64,000 nucleotides of DNA, taken from the NCBI GenBank assembly GCA_947247005.1, contig OX365956.1, forward strand, positions 2,921,501 through 2,985,500, written 5' to 3'. The notes beneath the pieces were generated by a model. The model made no database searches. It was not told the origin of the DNA and saw nothing but the letters and a program-made list of their open reading frames with translations. Both the position numbers and the translations under genes were made by a program. The DNA is from Spisula solida (taxonomy: Eukaryota > Mollusca > Bivalvia > Venerida > Mactridae). Shown in pieces: positions 41,358-52,933 of the stretch (its first letter is position 1; every line of letters begins with the position of its first letter).

Positions 41358-43958
41358 TCAATTTAATGCAAATACATGGACCGGTTTCGGGGGACTGACA
41401 ATTGCATCATACTTCATTTGTGTAATCACTAATTGGGAGCCGGTCTCGTTGAAGCACAAAGCGCGAGGGTTCTCTAACCTACCAATCAACGACTGATTCA
41501 CAACCCTACCTTCCTGATTCAACATAAGAATACGATGCTGATCGTGATCACACACCAATACATGGGACTCCACACATTTCAATCCTGACGGCTTAAAACC
41601 TTGATACGTGAACTCCCACAGTCGCCGACCATCTGCGTGAATGGCGAGTATTTTATTGCTTCCGGTGTCAGACACATACATGACACTTCCAGTGTCGTCT
41701 GCAGCAATGTACTCGGCTTGAATAAACAATGCATTTCCGGTAATGTCCGTTTTCAACCGATTCACTACTCGGCCTTCTTCGGATAATATCCAAACCTCAT
41801 CACCACAACAGACGGAATAATAACCAACACCTTTGCATACACCGTAACATACCATGTCACATGGCACGCCAAGGTCAGCGACAGAGGTCAATCCATCACC
41901 AGTAACGAGTATGAACTTCAGAACTCTTTCACTTTGTAGACTGACCACCACTTTGTTTTCACTAACTATTGTCACATCAAACGGTCTTGAATCAAGCTTC
42001 AGTTGTGCAACGAATTTATGGAATTTGTTGTACAGCTGTACACAGTAATGTTCTTGATCAACTAAAACAATCCGACCATCCGGCAACATTGTTATACCAG
42101 ATATGAGACGTTTGGAACTGATGCCATGAGACGTAAATGACGAGAGTAAAACCCATCGTCGGTATTGATCAACTTCCGTTGTGGAATTGTTCGGTCTTTG
42201 CCCATTGGACGTTATGAAACCGAGGCTTTCGTTTAGTTTTGGCGACGTATCACGTGATCTTGGTGTGCGCGGCATTTGTCGGCCTTGAGATCGTTTATGG
42301 TCGTCCGTTCTACTCGTACTGTTAGTGCCTTCGTGTTCGCTAGATTCGTCACCCGACTGAACCGGCATTAAAGATATTGTTGCTTTGCTTTGATACGTTG
42401 GGGGCGGCGATTTTGATGAGGTAACGTCATCTGGCATTCCCGTGTCGTGAATTTGAACTGCGGCAAATGAGCGTCCAAAATTCACATCGTTCTCTTTTAC
42501 GCTGACAATAGAATATGATGGCTGATTGGACCCGAATGTTGCTGGACTTTGTCTGTTTGTTGGACTTCTGGGACCCCACGGTGACGCCGGTCTATTCCTT
42601 GGTGAAAGTAAGTCGGTGCTTTGTTTTCTATGCGCATCAAGAGGTGTGTCGTTACGACCATTTGTCTGTGCGCTGATTCTGGCTTGCTCACGTGCATATT
42701 CGTAGTTAGGTGTAGGCAAAGACCGTTCCGGTATGTAAACGGCTTCTGGTCTTGCAGTGCGGTATCGGTTTGTTGACTGGAAGCGATTGACGTCACGTGA
42801 CTTTGGACTTCCAGCGTACGTGTTTGCTTCAACTGGTGGTGTAGACATTGGGCGCGGAACGAATTCTCGCGGTCGTGAGTTCGCCGTTGAATTGGTGTAA
42901 ACATCAGGAGTGATGGGTCTTGTCATTGGAAGTGCTCGCATAGGCTGTCTGCGAGACTGGTTCTGTTGCAGTGTTACTTGTTCAGGATAAAATACACTAT
43001 CATTTAACGAACTAGTATCTACACTTGGACTTCTGTTCTGATAATTTTGTTGCTGATGATTGTGCTGTTGTTGTTGTTGCTGCTGCTGTTGCTGTCGCCG
43101 TCGATCACGCATCCATCTTTCACGCGCAGAAATGTACGAGTCTTCAGGTGTAATTGTTTGTCTTGTGGACATTGCGCTAGATGTGACGGACGACAAAGAT
43201 GCTGTATCATTGACTGGAGTGGACATGTTTGATCTTGGAACACGGCTGGTGGCGGTACCTCTATCCTCTGACAACATAACTTGTCCAAGATTCTTGAAAT
43301 GTTTCATGAATGATGTAATATGTGGTGAAACTGTAAACTTAAAATCAATTTCTTTAAACCGTTTCTTCACAAGACTCTCTATATTTCCACTCTCTTCAGT
43401 GCTTTGTTTCTCTTTAATCACAGCATATATGAGATCGACCTCAGACAGTTTGAGACTGTGTGATAACGTATCGTGAATTCGTTTTACTCCATTACACGTT
43501 TCTTCTAACCCACTTATATCTTTATCAAGAACTTCACTTTCACGCTCTTGCATTGTTTGCACAGTTTCAATAATCATCCTCTCTTCATGTTTAACCAAGT
43601 CTATTAACTTTTCCGTAATTTCATGAACTTCATTGTGAATCTCTTGAGCGTTCGTGTCAAGTAGTTTCTTTGCTGCTTTCCTTTCGATGATAGCGTTTTC
43701 TATGAGCGAGATCTTTTGATTGTAGGTGTCCAGTAATTTGTTTCCTTCATTTCTTTTGTCTTCGGACGCTTCACTTATAGTTAATATTTCTTCACACGAA
43801 CGGTGTCGCTTCACTGCACAAACAGAACAAAGTAGAATTTCGTGTTTGCTGCAAAAGAATTTTAGACGCTTGCGATGAGTGTTGCATCGTGGGACACCAT
43901 CAGGGTTTAGTGTCGTCAAAGGCCGTGAACCATTCAAAGATTTCTGGGTCGCCGCCAT
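41358..43958 (-). CDS. RING-less TRIM-like protein: B-box 2, coiled coil, NHL-like propeller (866 aa)
   Basis: An uninterrupted 866-codon frame. A B-box-2 zinc module occupies residues 25-55 (C25-H28, C36-H39, C44-C47, H52-C55). Residues 65-225 are Lys/Glu/Leu-rich and heptad-like, as in TRIM coiled coils. A long disordered Ser/Pro/Arg linker (about 230-620) includes ten Gln at 289-298. The last 240 residues read as repeated propeller blades (ISGITMLPDGRIVLVDQE, GSVMYVSDTGSNKILAI, HVLVCDHDQHRILMLNQEGR), as in NHL-type TRIM2/3/56/71 relatives. No RING precedes the B-box, so E3 ligase activity is not predicted from this chain; it may act as an adaptor or partner of RING-bearing TRIMs. Intronless coding and RING loss are common in expanded bivalve TRIM families. 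The start is supported by AAAAAGATGG context and by a splice acceptor 38 nt upstream. An alternative is a non-TRIM B-box/NHL protein. Confidence 0.92.
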   Translation of the reverse strand: MAATQKSLNGSRPLTTLNPDGVPRCNTHRKRLKFFCSKHEILLCSVCAVKRHRSCEEILTISEASEDKRNEGNKLLDTYNQKISLIENAIIERKAAKKLLDTNAQEIHNEVHEITEKLIDLVKHEERMIIETVQTMQERESEVLDKDISGLEETCNGVKRIHDTLSHSLKLSEVDLIYAVIKEKQSTEESGNIESLVKKRFKEIDFKFTVSPHITSFMKHFKNLGQVMLSEDRGTATSRVPRSNMSTPVNDTASLSSVTSSAMSTRQTITPEDSYISARERWMRDRRRQQQQQQQQQQHNHQQQNYQNRSPSVDTSSLNDSVFYPEQVTLQQNQSRRQPMRALPMTRPITPDVYTNSTANSRPREFVPRPMSTPPVEANTYAGSPKSRDVNRFQSTNRYRTARPEAVYIPERSLPTPNYEYAREQARISAQTNGRNDTPLDAHRKQSTDLLSPRNRPASPWGPRSPTNRQSPATFGSNQPSYSIVSVKENDVNFGRSFAAVQIHDTGMPDDVTSSKSPPPTYQSKATISLMPVQSGDESSEHEGTNSTSRTDDHKRSQGRQMPRTPRSRDTSPKLNESLGFITSNGQRPNNSTTEVDQYRRWVLLSSFTSHGISSKRLISGITMLPDGRIVLVDQEHYCVQLYNKFHKFVAQLKLDSRPFDVTIVSENKVVVSLQSERVLKFILVTGDGLTSVADLGVPCDMVCYGVCKGVGYYSVCCGDEVWILSEEGRVVNRLKTDITGNALFIQAEYIAADDTGSVMYVSDTGSNKILAIHADGRRLWEFTYQGFKPSGLKCVESHVLVCDHDQHRILMLNQEGRVVNQSLIGRLENPRALCFNETGSQLVITQMKYDAIVSPPKPVHVFALN
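43065..43094 (-). repeat. CAG/CAA microsatellite encoding poly-Gln
   Basis: Ten consecutive Gln codons, mixed CAA and CAG, followed by a His/Gln/Asn-rich stretch within the linker of the TRIM-like protein. Confidence 0.9.
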
Positions 43959-43996
43959 CTTTTTTTATGAAGTTAATGGCAATCGTAGAAGGATAT
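43959..43996 (-). promoter_or_regulatory. 5' UTR end with splice acceptor (TRIM-like gene)
   Basis: The minus strand reads ATTTTTCTTTTTCAG ending at 43997, then 38 nt to the ATG. The pyrimidine-rich tract and AG make a strong acceptor, so a noncoding first exon should lie upstream; its donor was not identified. Confidence 0.6.
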
Positions 43997-44699
43997 CTGA
44001 AAAAGAAAAATATAAAGGCATTTATATTGAGAATTTATTTGCAAAAGTAATTATTCCCCTTTACGTTAATTAAAGTGTTCATTTCAACAAGGTAATAATG
44101 TGACAATGAATACGTTTTCATTGCCAGTGAGTGGGTGTTTTAAAGTCAGCTAAAGCTTGAAAGAAAAACTGGAAATACATGCCTGATTCTGTATCTGTTG
44201 TCACTGTTACATTTATAGAAGTGCATTTGCCTGTCAAAACTTTGCTTATTTATAATTCATAAGTGTCTACTTCAAAACATCAATACTTGTAAAATGACGG
44301 ATTTTTTTCTTTTCGTTAGCAAATTGTTCGCATAACTAAACCTTGAGATTATTATAAAAGTGTTTTTCAATATTTGTTGTAACGTATCGTGTTACACTGT
44401 GGACAATACAATGTGTATCGAGTGAAACAAAACATAATATTGTATTTGTAACTTGTAATGAGCCCTTTCAAAAGGCTAACTGACGCAAAACTTAAACAAG
44501 AACAATTATAATAAATTTATCAGATGACATGTCAGGCTATGCTGTACATAAAAATCATGTGTACATTCAGTTGTTTAAACATGGAATGTATCGTTTAACA
44601 TTTTATTGCTAAAAGCGAAAGCTCATACGTATCTTATTTTCATGCATGACTTCTAGTATATACGTTGTATTGTATTTTACATAGAGATGGGAACGAACA
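43997..44699. other. Upstream intron or promoter region of the TRIM-like gene
   Basis: AT-rich, no ORF of interest and no repeat recognised. It probably holds the 5' UTR intron and may hold the promoter. Confidence 0.4.
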
Positions 44700-44935
44700 C
44701 AAAAATCAGTATTCGAATATTCGAAAAGCCTATTCGAATATGTTCGAATATTCGATACTGGTTCCAAATCTTATTTAAAGTGTCCTCTCGAAGATTTTGT
44801 AATCTCAAAAATTGACAACCATGTATTTTTGACAATTTGTTGAATAATAAAATTCGAATATTCGAAGATAAACTTTAGATTCGAATATTCGACCGGTTTC
44901 TGGATATTTGAATATTCGGGTATTCGGTCCAATTT
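44700..44935. repeat. Cluster of TTCGAATATTCGAA-like palindromes
   Basis: ATTCGAATATTCG and close variants occur at least six times within 240 bp. Each is self-complementary, so the block can form alternative hairpins. Origin unknown. Confidence 0.75.
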
Positions 44936-46119
44936 CAAATTTTATACTAGAAAGTATTCATAAACATTTTGTAGGAATGTTCGCTTATCAGTTTAGCGAA
45001 TTGTTGCAAAAAGATAATAGCAAATCGAACTCGGAATGCATGACCCAACAGAAACAGCAGAGGACGAAATACACAAAAAGAACAGTGGCACTGTTGTTAG
45101 CTCAGAATTAAAGTGGCTCCATAGAAAATGACGAATAAAGAACTTTGGTGACATTTGATAGATTATTTAAGTTAAGTAATTACTGTTATGTACGATTTGG
45201 GTTTTTAAAATAAAATGAAATATGCACGTAAACTTCTATAAAATCCAGTCCTATACCCGCCTGAGCATGAAAGCAAGTATGGCAGCCAATGTAAACTTGA
45301 CAATTGGTCATGGACGATTGAATTACGTGGTTGAAGTCATCCATGAAATCGACAGAATTAAATCCCCACGAATATAAATGATTTTACAGTATTGAAATTC
45401 GAGACTAGTAGATTAGAAAGAGTAGTAGCAGAGAACAGCAGAAAAAGCCGGGCACGAAAGGAACATAAAATTGCTCACTGGAAAAAAAGTTTCCATCGAA
45501 GTCGGTGGGGGGTCATTGGCCAGGACCGGATAACCACGTATTTCCGACTGTTTAAGTAAAACACAATCAACCAGCGTTCTTATTATTCACTTTTATATAC
45601 TGTTTATACGTATGTACGTATAACATAACATAACATAACATTAACATAACATAACATAACATTAACATTAACATAACATAACATAACATAACATAACATA
45701 ACATAACATAACATAACATAACATAACATTAACATAACATTAACATAACATAACATAAACATAACATAACATTAACATAACATAACATTCTGTATATAAA
45801 CATTGTAATTTTATCTAATTAATGTCTTATTTTAATGGAACTTATGAGGAAAAGTGTGTAGCTTAGTGAATAAAGTTTACTTTTGCACTGCCCTTGTCTC
45901 CAAATACAATGTTATGATATTGAAATATTTGTCTGTTCATTCAGGCCAGTCAGTTGTATACAAACAATGTAATATTATAACATAGCATTTTCATTGTTTT
46001 AAACATTTTGAATGGATAAACAGACAGTGGAAACATATATCACCCACTCAGCCAAATATTCATCCATATACTATTAGTTAAATTGAGAAATAAATATTAC
46101 AAATTGTAATATTCATAAA
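44936..46119. other. Repeat-rich, gene-free stretch
   Basis: Includes a fragment of the CCCCACGAA...TTTTACAGTA family (45346-45392), a degenerate dispersed-module copy (45430-45470) and the pentanucleotide array. The ORF at 44908 begins inside the TTCGAATATTCGAA cluster and has no motif. Confidence 0.5.
45621..45788. repeat. (AACAT)n pentanucleotide array
   Basis: About 168 bp of AACAT units with occasional six-base ATTAAC-type steps. Confidence 0.95.
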
Positions 46120-46208
46120 CACAATGTTATGTAACCAAATGACTGACTTGATTAAAGGGTTATATAACTCGTTTAATCAGGTCAGTCACCTGTTTACATA
46201 ACATTGTG
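46120..46208. repeat. 89 bp foldback with 40 bp arms
   Basis: CACAATGTTATGTAACCAAA pairs with the inverted TGTTTACATAACATTGTG end, and GACTGACTTGATTAAA with TTTAATCAGGTCAGTC, around a TTATATAA centre. It ends 25 bp before a full MITE. Confidence 0.85.
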
Positions 46209-46233
46209 TATATAAACATCGTACTTTCTCTTG

Positions 46234-46784
46234 TTAAAGGTGCTGCCTCACAGATCGGGCTAAAATTTTTGTATACCGTAATTTTCCTACCTAACCAAGA
46301 ATTAATATATTAGTAATAGAAAGTCACTGGTGGTAGCTTTATGAAAGATTTATTGCATATAAGCAATTTAAATCACTCTTGACATTTGGCACTCGGTATT
46401 TTTCTGTCTGAAAATATCGCAGAGTTTCCTTCCAAAATGTTCTGTGAATTATGTAATTCACACATGATCAAACTGTAACTTCAACAAACTAAAGCCGAAA
46501 CATCTGTGATGTATTCGGTTTGTTTCGCAATTCGTTTTCATCGAATGGAAACACATTTCAGGCAATTTAAGTGATAGTAGTGCTAATTCTATAGGGTATT
46601 AATACCCTATAGAATTTTGGGTGTAAAATGCTTAATTACTACAAAATGCCGATGTTTCCCAAGTTATTTTTATGTCAATGTGGTTGTTTATGGCATATAC
46701 AGGCAACTATACCAAAATTACATGAATATTTGACAATTTAATTTTATTTTTGCAATATACCAAAACGTGAGGCAGTCCCTTTAA
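46234..46784 (+). mobile_element. 550 bp MITE, copy 2
   Basis: Starts TTAAAGGTGCTGCCTCACAG and ends GTGAGGCAGTCCCTTTAA. Contains a perfect central palindrome CTATAGGGTATTAATACCC..., shared by all full copies. Confidence 0.9.
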
Positions 46785-48065
46785 TGTCTTATTGTATAGA
46801 TATTTTATGCATTAGTATGTGGATTGGTGTATAATGTATTGGTTTTACTGCCCTTTTCTCAAAATAAAATGTTTAAAACAATAAAAAACATAATGCTATG
46901 ATATTGCGATCGTTGTATACACGTGACATACCTGATTGATGAGACTCTAAGTCACAGTGTATAAGCGAGTCAACTTCCGGTTATCGCAATAAGGAGTACA
47001 CGTTGAATTGTATAGTCTTGCAATAAGTCGTACAGTGATTTTTTTTACGCGGTGTAAATGAACACACTTGCCTGGTTATGGTTAAAATCCAACCCGTAGC
47101 AACATACCGCCGAAACCATCCAGCCTTCAAACACTCTACATGCACAAATGTATACCAGCATACAACACATATAACTTCGTTAGCACTGAAATAGCAAATA
47201 TGTAGCTGTAATTATAGGTAAACATAACAAGCAAGGTTATGTTTCCTACACATTCATTCATATATTTACAAAATACTGACATTTATTCACACGCCAAGTT
47301 TATTTCGTACGACACATTCCGATGTCGAACGTTTTTTGTTCAGCCTTTTAATAATAAGTAATTAATCTATATATATACTATCTTCGCCAACCTTTAAAAC
47401 GGAGTGTGTAATTAATGGATCAGAATTATACAATCTTTGCAAAATAGAATGTTATCGAAGTGGGGCGAGTTTTAATTACAGACGGAAAACAGTTTCTGGG
47501 TGCGGTTTAAGTCCCAGCCTTGTGGAGAGCGGCTTTATACTGACATCAGACCAACTGCCATGAGCAACAAGCCATACCATTTAAGAAATAATGAATATAG
47601 ACCTATGTTATATCGTAGAATAAAGCACAGTCAAGTGATTTAATGTACGCATCCGAACAGGTGAATGTGCTTTGTTATAGATAAAACACAGGTACATATT
47701 CATTAATTCGATTCTAACATAGCCAATATTTCCCATTTGACAACACACCACTGCACTATTTTCTTCCTCGGAGCGCTATCAGGTTATTCGCCGTAACTGC
47801 GTATACATACATCTGCTATAGGTGGAACTGCTTGTTGCGTTAAAATTATTGTTTAGTGGCCGTTTCTCAACAATGTTTTAGTTATAACTTCCGGTTCAGC
47901 CGTTGACAGACTTACCAACCAATCTTCGTCGTTAAGCCATGCCTTGATTATGACTGACAATGCGATGACAAACCGATATTCGTACGGCCTCCTGACCGAT
48001 TAGTCATGATACAATTAAGCCGGCCAATCATCGGACGGCGATCGGATTCGATGCCTAAACCAGTC
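46785..48065. other. Gene-free stretch
   Basis: 47595-47805 repeats 13015-13230 (AACATAGCCAATATTTC, CACTATTTTCTTCCTCGG). Otherwise AT-rich with no recognised feature. Confidence 0.5.
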
Positions 48066-48157
48066 CTGCGTTCAAGGAAAAATCACGTGAGGCGCGTTTC
48101 GTACCTGGTACGTAACAGGTACGAAGCGTGCGTCGCATTATTTTGCCTTGAACGCAG
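48066..48157. repeat. 92 bp foldback (CTGCGTTCAAGG...CCTTGAACGCAG)
   Basis: Arms of about 42 bp with roughly 80 percent pairing: CTGCGTTCAAGG outside, TTCGTACCTG/CAGGTACGAA inside, loop GTACGTAA. Either a MITE-like hairpin or a hairpin RNA precursor. Confidence 0.8.
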
Positions 48158-48734
48158 AGCAGGCATAATTAGAAAATGAACCGGCATCATTTCACAGTTC
48201 TAAAATTACACACAGTCATATAGATCATATACGTGTATTATCTTTGTATACAAAAACAATTTATCTCGTGATCTTTTCCCTAATAGGGTTGCAATCTTAT
48301 TCTTTGATCTTTCTAGACCCACACAAGCATGTTAAGATCGTTTATGATAAAATTGAAAAAAAATTTTTTTGACAATTTAAACAAGCTTATTCTATATCTA
48401 TGTTAATTCACGGTAGACACTTGGTGTACGTCAATGCACACTTAGCACAATATAGTAAACCAATAATGTCCACAAAAAAACGATTAAATTCTGAGTGGAT
48501 TTTTTCGCGGGTCAAAAAGTTAGCGATTACCGAATTTCAGACATTTGGCGCGCGAATATATTAGCGATTTTTTAAGATTCTTTGTAAAGCTCAATGTTGG
48601 CAATGGTATACGATAAAATGTCGATTTTCCTCGACATGATTTGTTGAAAAGTTTCTGGATCCTTGTTTAAAAGTAAGTTAATAATGGTTAGGGTACAGTG
48701 CAGTAAAACTGGTTAGGTAAATGCTGTAAGATCT

Positions 48735-49165
48735 CATATTTTCATGGCTATTAAATTTCGTGAATTTTGATAAAATGCATTTTTTTCGGGGACGTAATTT
48801 CGTGGGTTACAAAACATGGAAGGGTAAACCTATGTTTTGTATTAGGGACGTCGTGAAATCGTTGGGATCAGATTTCGTGGTTGAGTTCAACAACGAATCA
48901 ACGAAAATTCAACACCCTAGAACAGTAATGGTTTTACAGTAACAATAAAATCGTTGAGAAATGGTGCTAAACCTAAATAAATTGTCTGTTTCTCTTAAGA
49001 TAATTACTCTAAAATCATATTTTTTCGAGGGAGTTGAATTTTCATTGATTTCGTTGTTAAACTCGACCACGAAATCTCATTCCATGTGTTGTCATCCACG
49101 AAAATCCGATTTTTATTAAAAAAAACTAAATTTAATACCCACGAAAATATGTGATTTTACAGTAT
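48735..49165. mobile_element. Two copies of the TTTTACAGTA-ended TIR family
   Basis: 48735-48942 and 49012-49162 both end GGTTTTACAGTA/GATTTTACAGTA and share TTTCGTTGTT and CCACGAAA motifs in alternate orientations with 31592-32042. The small ORF at 48760 is an element by-product. Confidence 0.65.
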
Positions 49166-49764
49166 ACCGATTTATACCAACCGAAAACAACTTAATAGCG
49201 CCATTCAGAATGTTATATCAAACGGACTATGAATTTTCTATATATTTGTGGGGCGTACGATAATATCATAACTTCGTGAGGAGTCGCTCTAAGGCATTAA
49301 CACAATATCCGAGCTTAATTAATATGCATAACTATTGCATCATACAGACAGATGCCGGGGTCGACTACTTAACAATTCTATAACAGTGTAATGCAGTCTG
49401 AAGAATTGCAGACATATATGCGGGGGTCGACAATTCTACGTCAGTTATCATTAATGCGATGGTCGAATAAAACAATTGTGAGTAGTAATCTTACCTACTG
49501 AAGTCTAGAACGATATCCGCATTCCCCGCATATATCCGACAACAGATTCGTATATAAATCATACAAAGCTCCTGTGGAGTCATTTCCTCGTATCTAGAAT
49601 TATATAGATTAACAAACAACCATATCTCTAGACATAATTGATGGAAAATAAATGTTCTATAGGTGAGCACATTTGACGTGTAACTTATTCATCCTCGTGT
49701 GTTTTCGACATTGTGTCGTACGAATGTTTTGGTTAGTTAGAATAGCAAAAAAGATAATATTAAG

Positions 49765-49812
49765 TTGGACAGGGAAAGCTGCAGCACTCAACATACAAGG
49801 CACAATGCACAA
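49765..49812 (+). repeat. Dispersed module fragment
   Basis: GGACAGGGAAAGCTGCAGCACTC and AAGGCACAATGC, family of 4425. Confidence 0.55.
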
Positions 49813-49932
49813 CAAACTCTGATTGGACAACGGGTTAGCACGAATATTCAATGATGACATGTTAATTGTGCTCGCCTGTACCACATCAATGACATTTTCT
49901 ATTCTGTTCATTCTGTACATTACGTGGTTTTA

Positions 49933-50157
49933 TACTGTAAAGTCAGAAATCTTCGTACTAGGGAGTTAATTTTCGCTTAATTCGCAAATCCGATAAGTTC
50001 GCGAAAATTAATGCTCGTGAACATATACAACGGCAGTAAAACAAAGAAAGAAAGAAAATCAAGTTCGAAAATCGCTAAAATATATCCTCGCGAAAATATT
50101 CGGAACAACAAAACCGCGAAATTTTAATCTTGCGAAAATAAACGAGTTTACCGTATA
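49933..50157. mobile_element. MITE with TACTGTAAA...TTTACCGTA ends
   Basis: Inverted AT-rich ends surround repeated TCGCGAAAATTAA and GCGAAAATA words on both strands. Noncoding. Confidence 0.6.
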
Positions 50158-50284
50158 TTCAATTAACAATGCTTATCAGGTGCATTTGTTGACTTACTAC
50201 ATGTTAAACATTCCTGTGGTATCAATAACACACTACTTGTACACTTGTATTTTAACGTAATATGTTCAAGAAAAAAAAACGTAA

Positions 50285-51887
50285 TACGAGGGTCAGTCAA
50301 AAATAACTGAAAGTTGGGAATGTAAGCATTCAAAATATGTTTGCAGTAACTGTTGTATTTTCTGTTATTCATCGTCAAATATTATTCCATGTGGATATTC
50401 TGATGAATTTTGTCATCTGATAAAGACTTATAAATATAGTTGCCAAGCAAGCAAAGAGAATCACATAAGTTCGCCCCAGCGACATGAAGATTGAATCTGT
50501 TGTAAATTCAATGGTTTAGATCAACCTTATAAACCGTGATTTATTACAACTAACATGTATATATTGTAGAATTGCATACCTCAAATAATAATGAGCAATT
50601 ATTTCAGAATGGTCAATAATGCTGTGTTTTTTTGTTGCCTAGCAACAATTTTACCCACATTTTATCAATTTTCTCGGCATATGTTCTTTTCGTTGCCATG
50701 GTGTTATTAAACTAATAACTGACTTCACCATTTCTTTTCAATAAGATTATTAATACATTTCAAGGAGTCCAGTAACAAAATAGAAATAAAATGCATAACT
50801 TCGCTTTGGAAAAAAAATGGTTCGTTCCTTTTGGTGGGGTAAAATTGTGGTTTTAATACCATTAAATAAAATGACAATCTACATTTTCGTCAAGTATAGT
50901 TTCAATATTGGTGGAAAAAATCAACTAGAATTAAGTTTATCTGATATATATTAACGTATTACAAAATAAATAATATGTTAGAAAATGCAAGATATATCTA
51001 TAATGCTTCCAAAGCATTTGTTCTACTAACAGCGTAAACGCAAGCCATCGAGTTGTGTTCTTTGGTTGCCTGGCAACGAGAATCAAATTGTCACAAGTCA
51101 AATAGTTCCTGCGAGCAAATGATGTACCGACTTCATTTGACAGAGAATTGACAGGATCCTCGACCTTATATCTGCCTTATTCATCAGCTGTTGTGTATAA
51201 AATTAAGCATGAAAATCTCAAAATTATGAGAGAAAAATAAGCGCGATAGGCCGGTAGCTTTCAAATTGGGAAAACTATATGCACGATAATTTGACATACA
51301 AAATTTATCAACAAATTGTTAAATAATTTCATGTGTAACAAACCAATTTTCAAAACCTTAATTGCATATTATGACTCCCTTGTTCCATATAATATGTATA
51401 TGCTTACAAATAAAACCTCGTATCAGTTCATTAAAAGGTATTATCATAAGACATGTTTTCAGTGTTCAACAATATCAAAGATCATAAACCAATACAGCTG
51501 CAGTCACCTGCTGTTTAGATCCATGGTCTCAATATTGCCTAGCGCTCACTGAAATTTCGGACAGTTCTGTTTTTTTTTCGGTAAGTAAACTATTGCAATG
51601 CGACAAAGACCGATGTTATCCGCATGGAATAATGGAATTAGTCTGGTTCACGACATTCTTATGAAATGCATCTTTTTTGGATTTATTTTTTGAAATCGTA
51701 AACCATCGAGAACAGGTCACGTGTCCCTCCATGGACTTTTTACTTAAGGCAATCCAATATACCTGCTCGCTCAAGGCTCGCAGGTAATAACCCAGATTGG
51801 TATTCGCCATAACATTAGTGATATACGAACACTTATTTTTCTAAGCATTATTTAGAAACTCTCAGTTATTTTTGACTGGCCCTCGTA
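50285..51887. mobile_element. 1603 bp mariner-type element without visible transposase
   Basis: TACGAGGGTCAGTCAAAAAT at the left is inverted as ATTTTTGACTGGCCCTCGTA at the right; the match extends to about 32 bp, with TA at the edges. The length would suit a mariner, but no frame holds transposase motifs; ORFs such as 51316-51552 are unrelated low-complexity frames. Either badly decayed or an internally replaced derivative. Confidence 0.75.
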
Positions 51888-52933
51888 TTTACCGAACGCA
51901 TAAATATTACTCTGGTTGATTTACAGATGTTCGCTAGGATATGTTCATCGGCGTACCTAGTAGCACCTTTAAAGGCGTTCGCGACGGTTATTTGTGAGAT
52001 ATGTCATTCTTCATAATAGATTTTGTTGAAAGAAATTTTGTATATGATCACAGAATCATCATTCCCGTTCACCAGTGTATTCTTCGTCCGATAGTTATAT
52101 ACCGCTGATGTATGAGGATGAGAACCACGTAAGAAACAGAAACATTCAACAATAATCATAGGTCACATAATTTGTCAATCGGGACACCTCGGACAATCTC
52201 TACGAATCATCTCTCGGGTGTAAATAGAACGTCGCCATTTTTAACGTCATTCGCCATAACGTCATCATGACAGATTTAAACAGTGCTTCAATGGAATACA
52301 CGCCCATCAAGCAAGCGCTGCGTGTAGCGAAATTGTATTGTTTAATCAATAAAACTTTTTTTGATAATTCCGCTGCTGATAAGTTATGGTCTATTTTCTT
52401 CGGCCCATTTTCTACTGCGTAGGATTTAAGAAAGAAAGCTGCTGGATTCATACGCTTGATACATCCGAGGTATTTTATCCCGTAAAAATGCCGTACGGAC
52501 CGTTCCGATTGATAATTTGTTTATGGGTTATCATGGCCGCCCTTGTAACTAGTGTCTACTCAACATTTGCATGACGACACTGTGTCAATACGCCTTTCCA
52601 ATGATTTAGTTCATAAATGCAATAGAAACTTCAATATAATTTCAAGATAACTAAAACATATTTGTTTAGGCACTCGTTGATAATACATCTCTCGTATTTG
52701 ATAATTTCCATAATACGGTATAATGAATGTTAACATTTCCTGCAGAAATTGGTAATAATTTCCCCCACGAAATATGCTTTTAAATATTAGGTAGACAACT
52801 TGCGTCAACTATGTCTGACAAAAGCCCCCAGTGTGACCATAAATAACTATTAGAAGGGTGAAACTGCCTTCTCTTCTTTTATACCTTTGTGGAGATGGTA
52901 ACCGTCGGGAATGAGGTGACAGGAACAATTAAT
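51888..52933. other. Gene-free stretch
   Basis: No repeat recognised. A plus-strand frame at 52490-52573 encodes MPYGPFRLIICLWVIMAA and stops after 28 codons; it resembles a signal peptide but no continuation or donor is clear. Confidence 0.4.
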
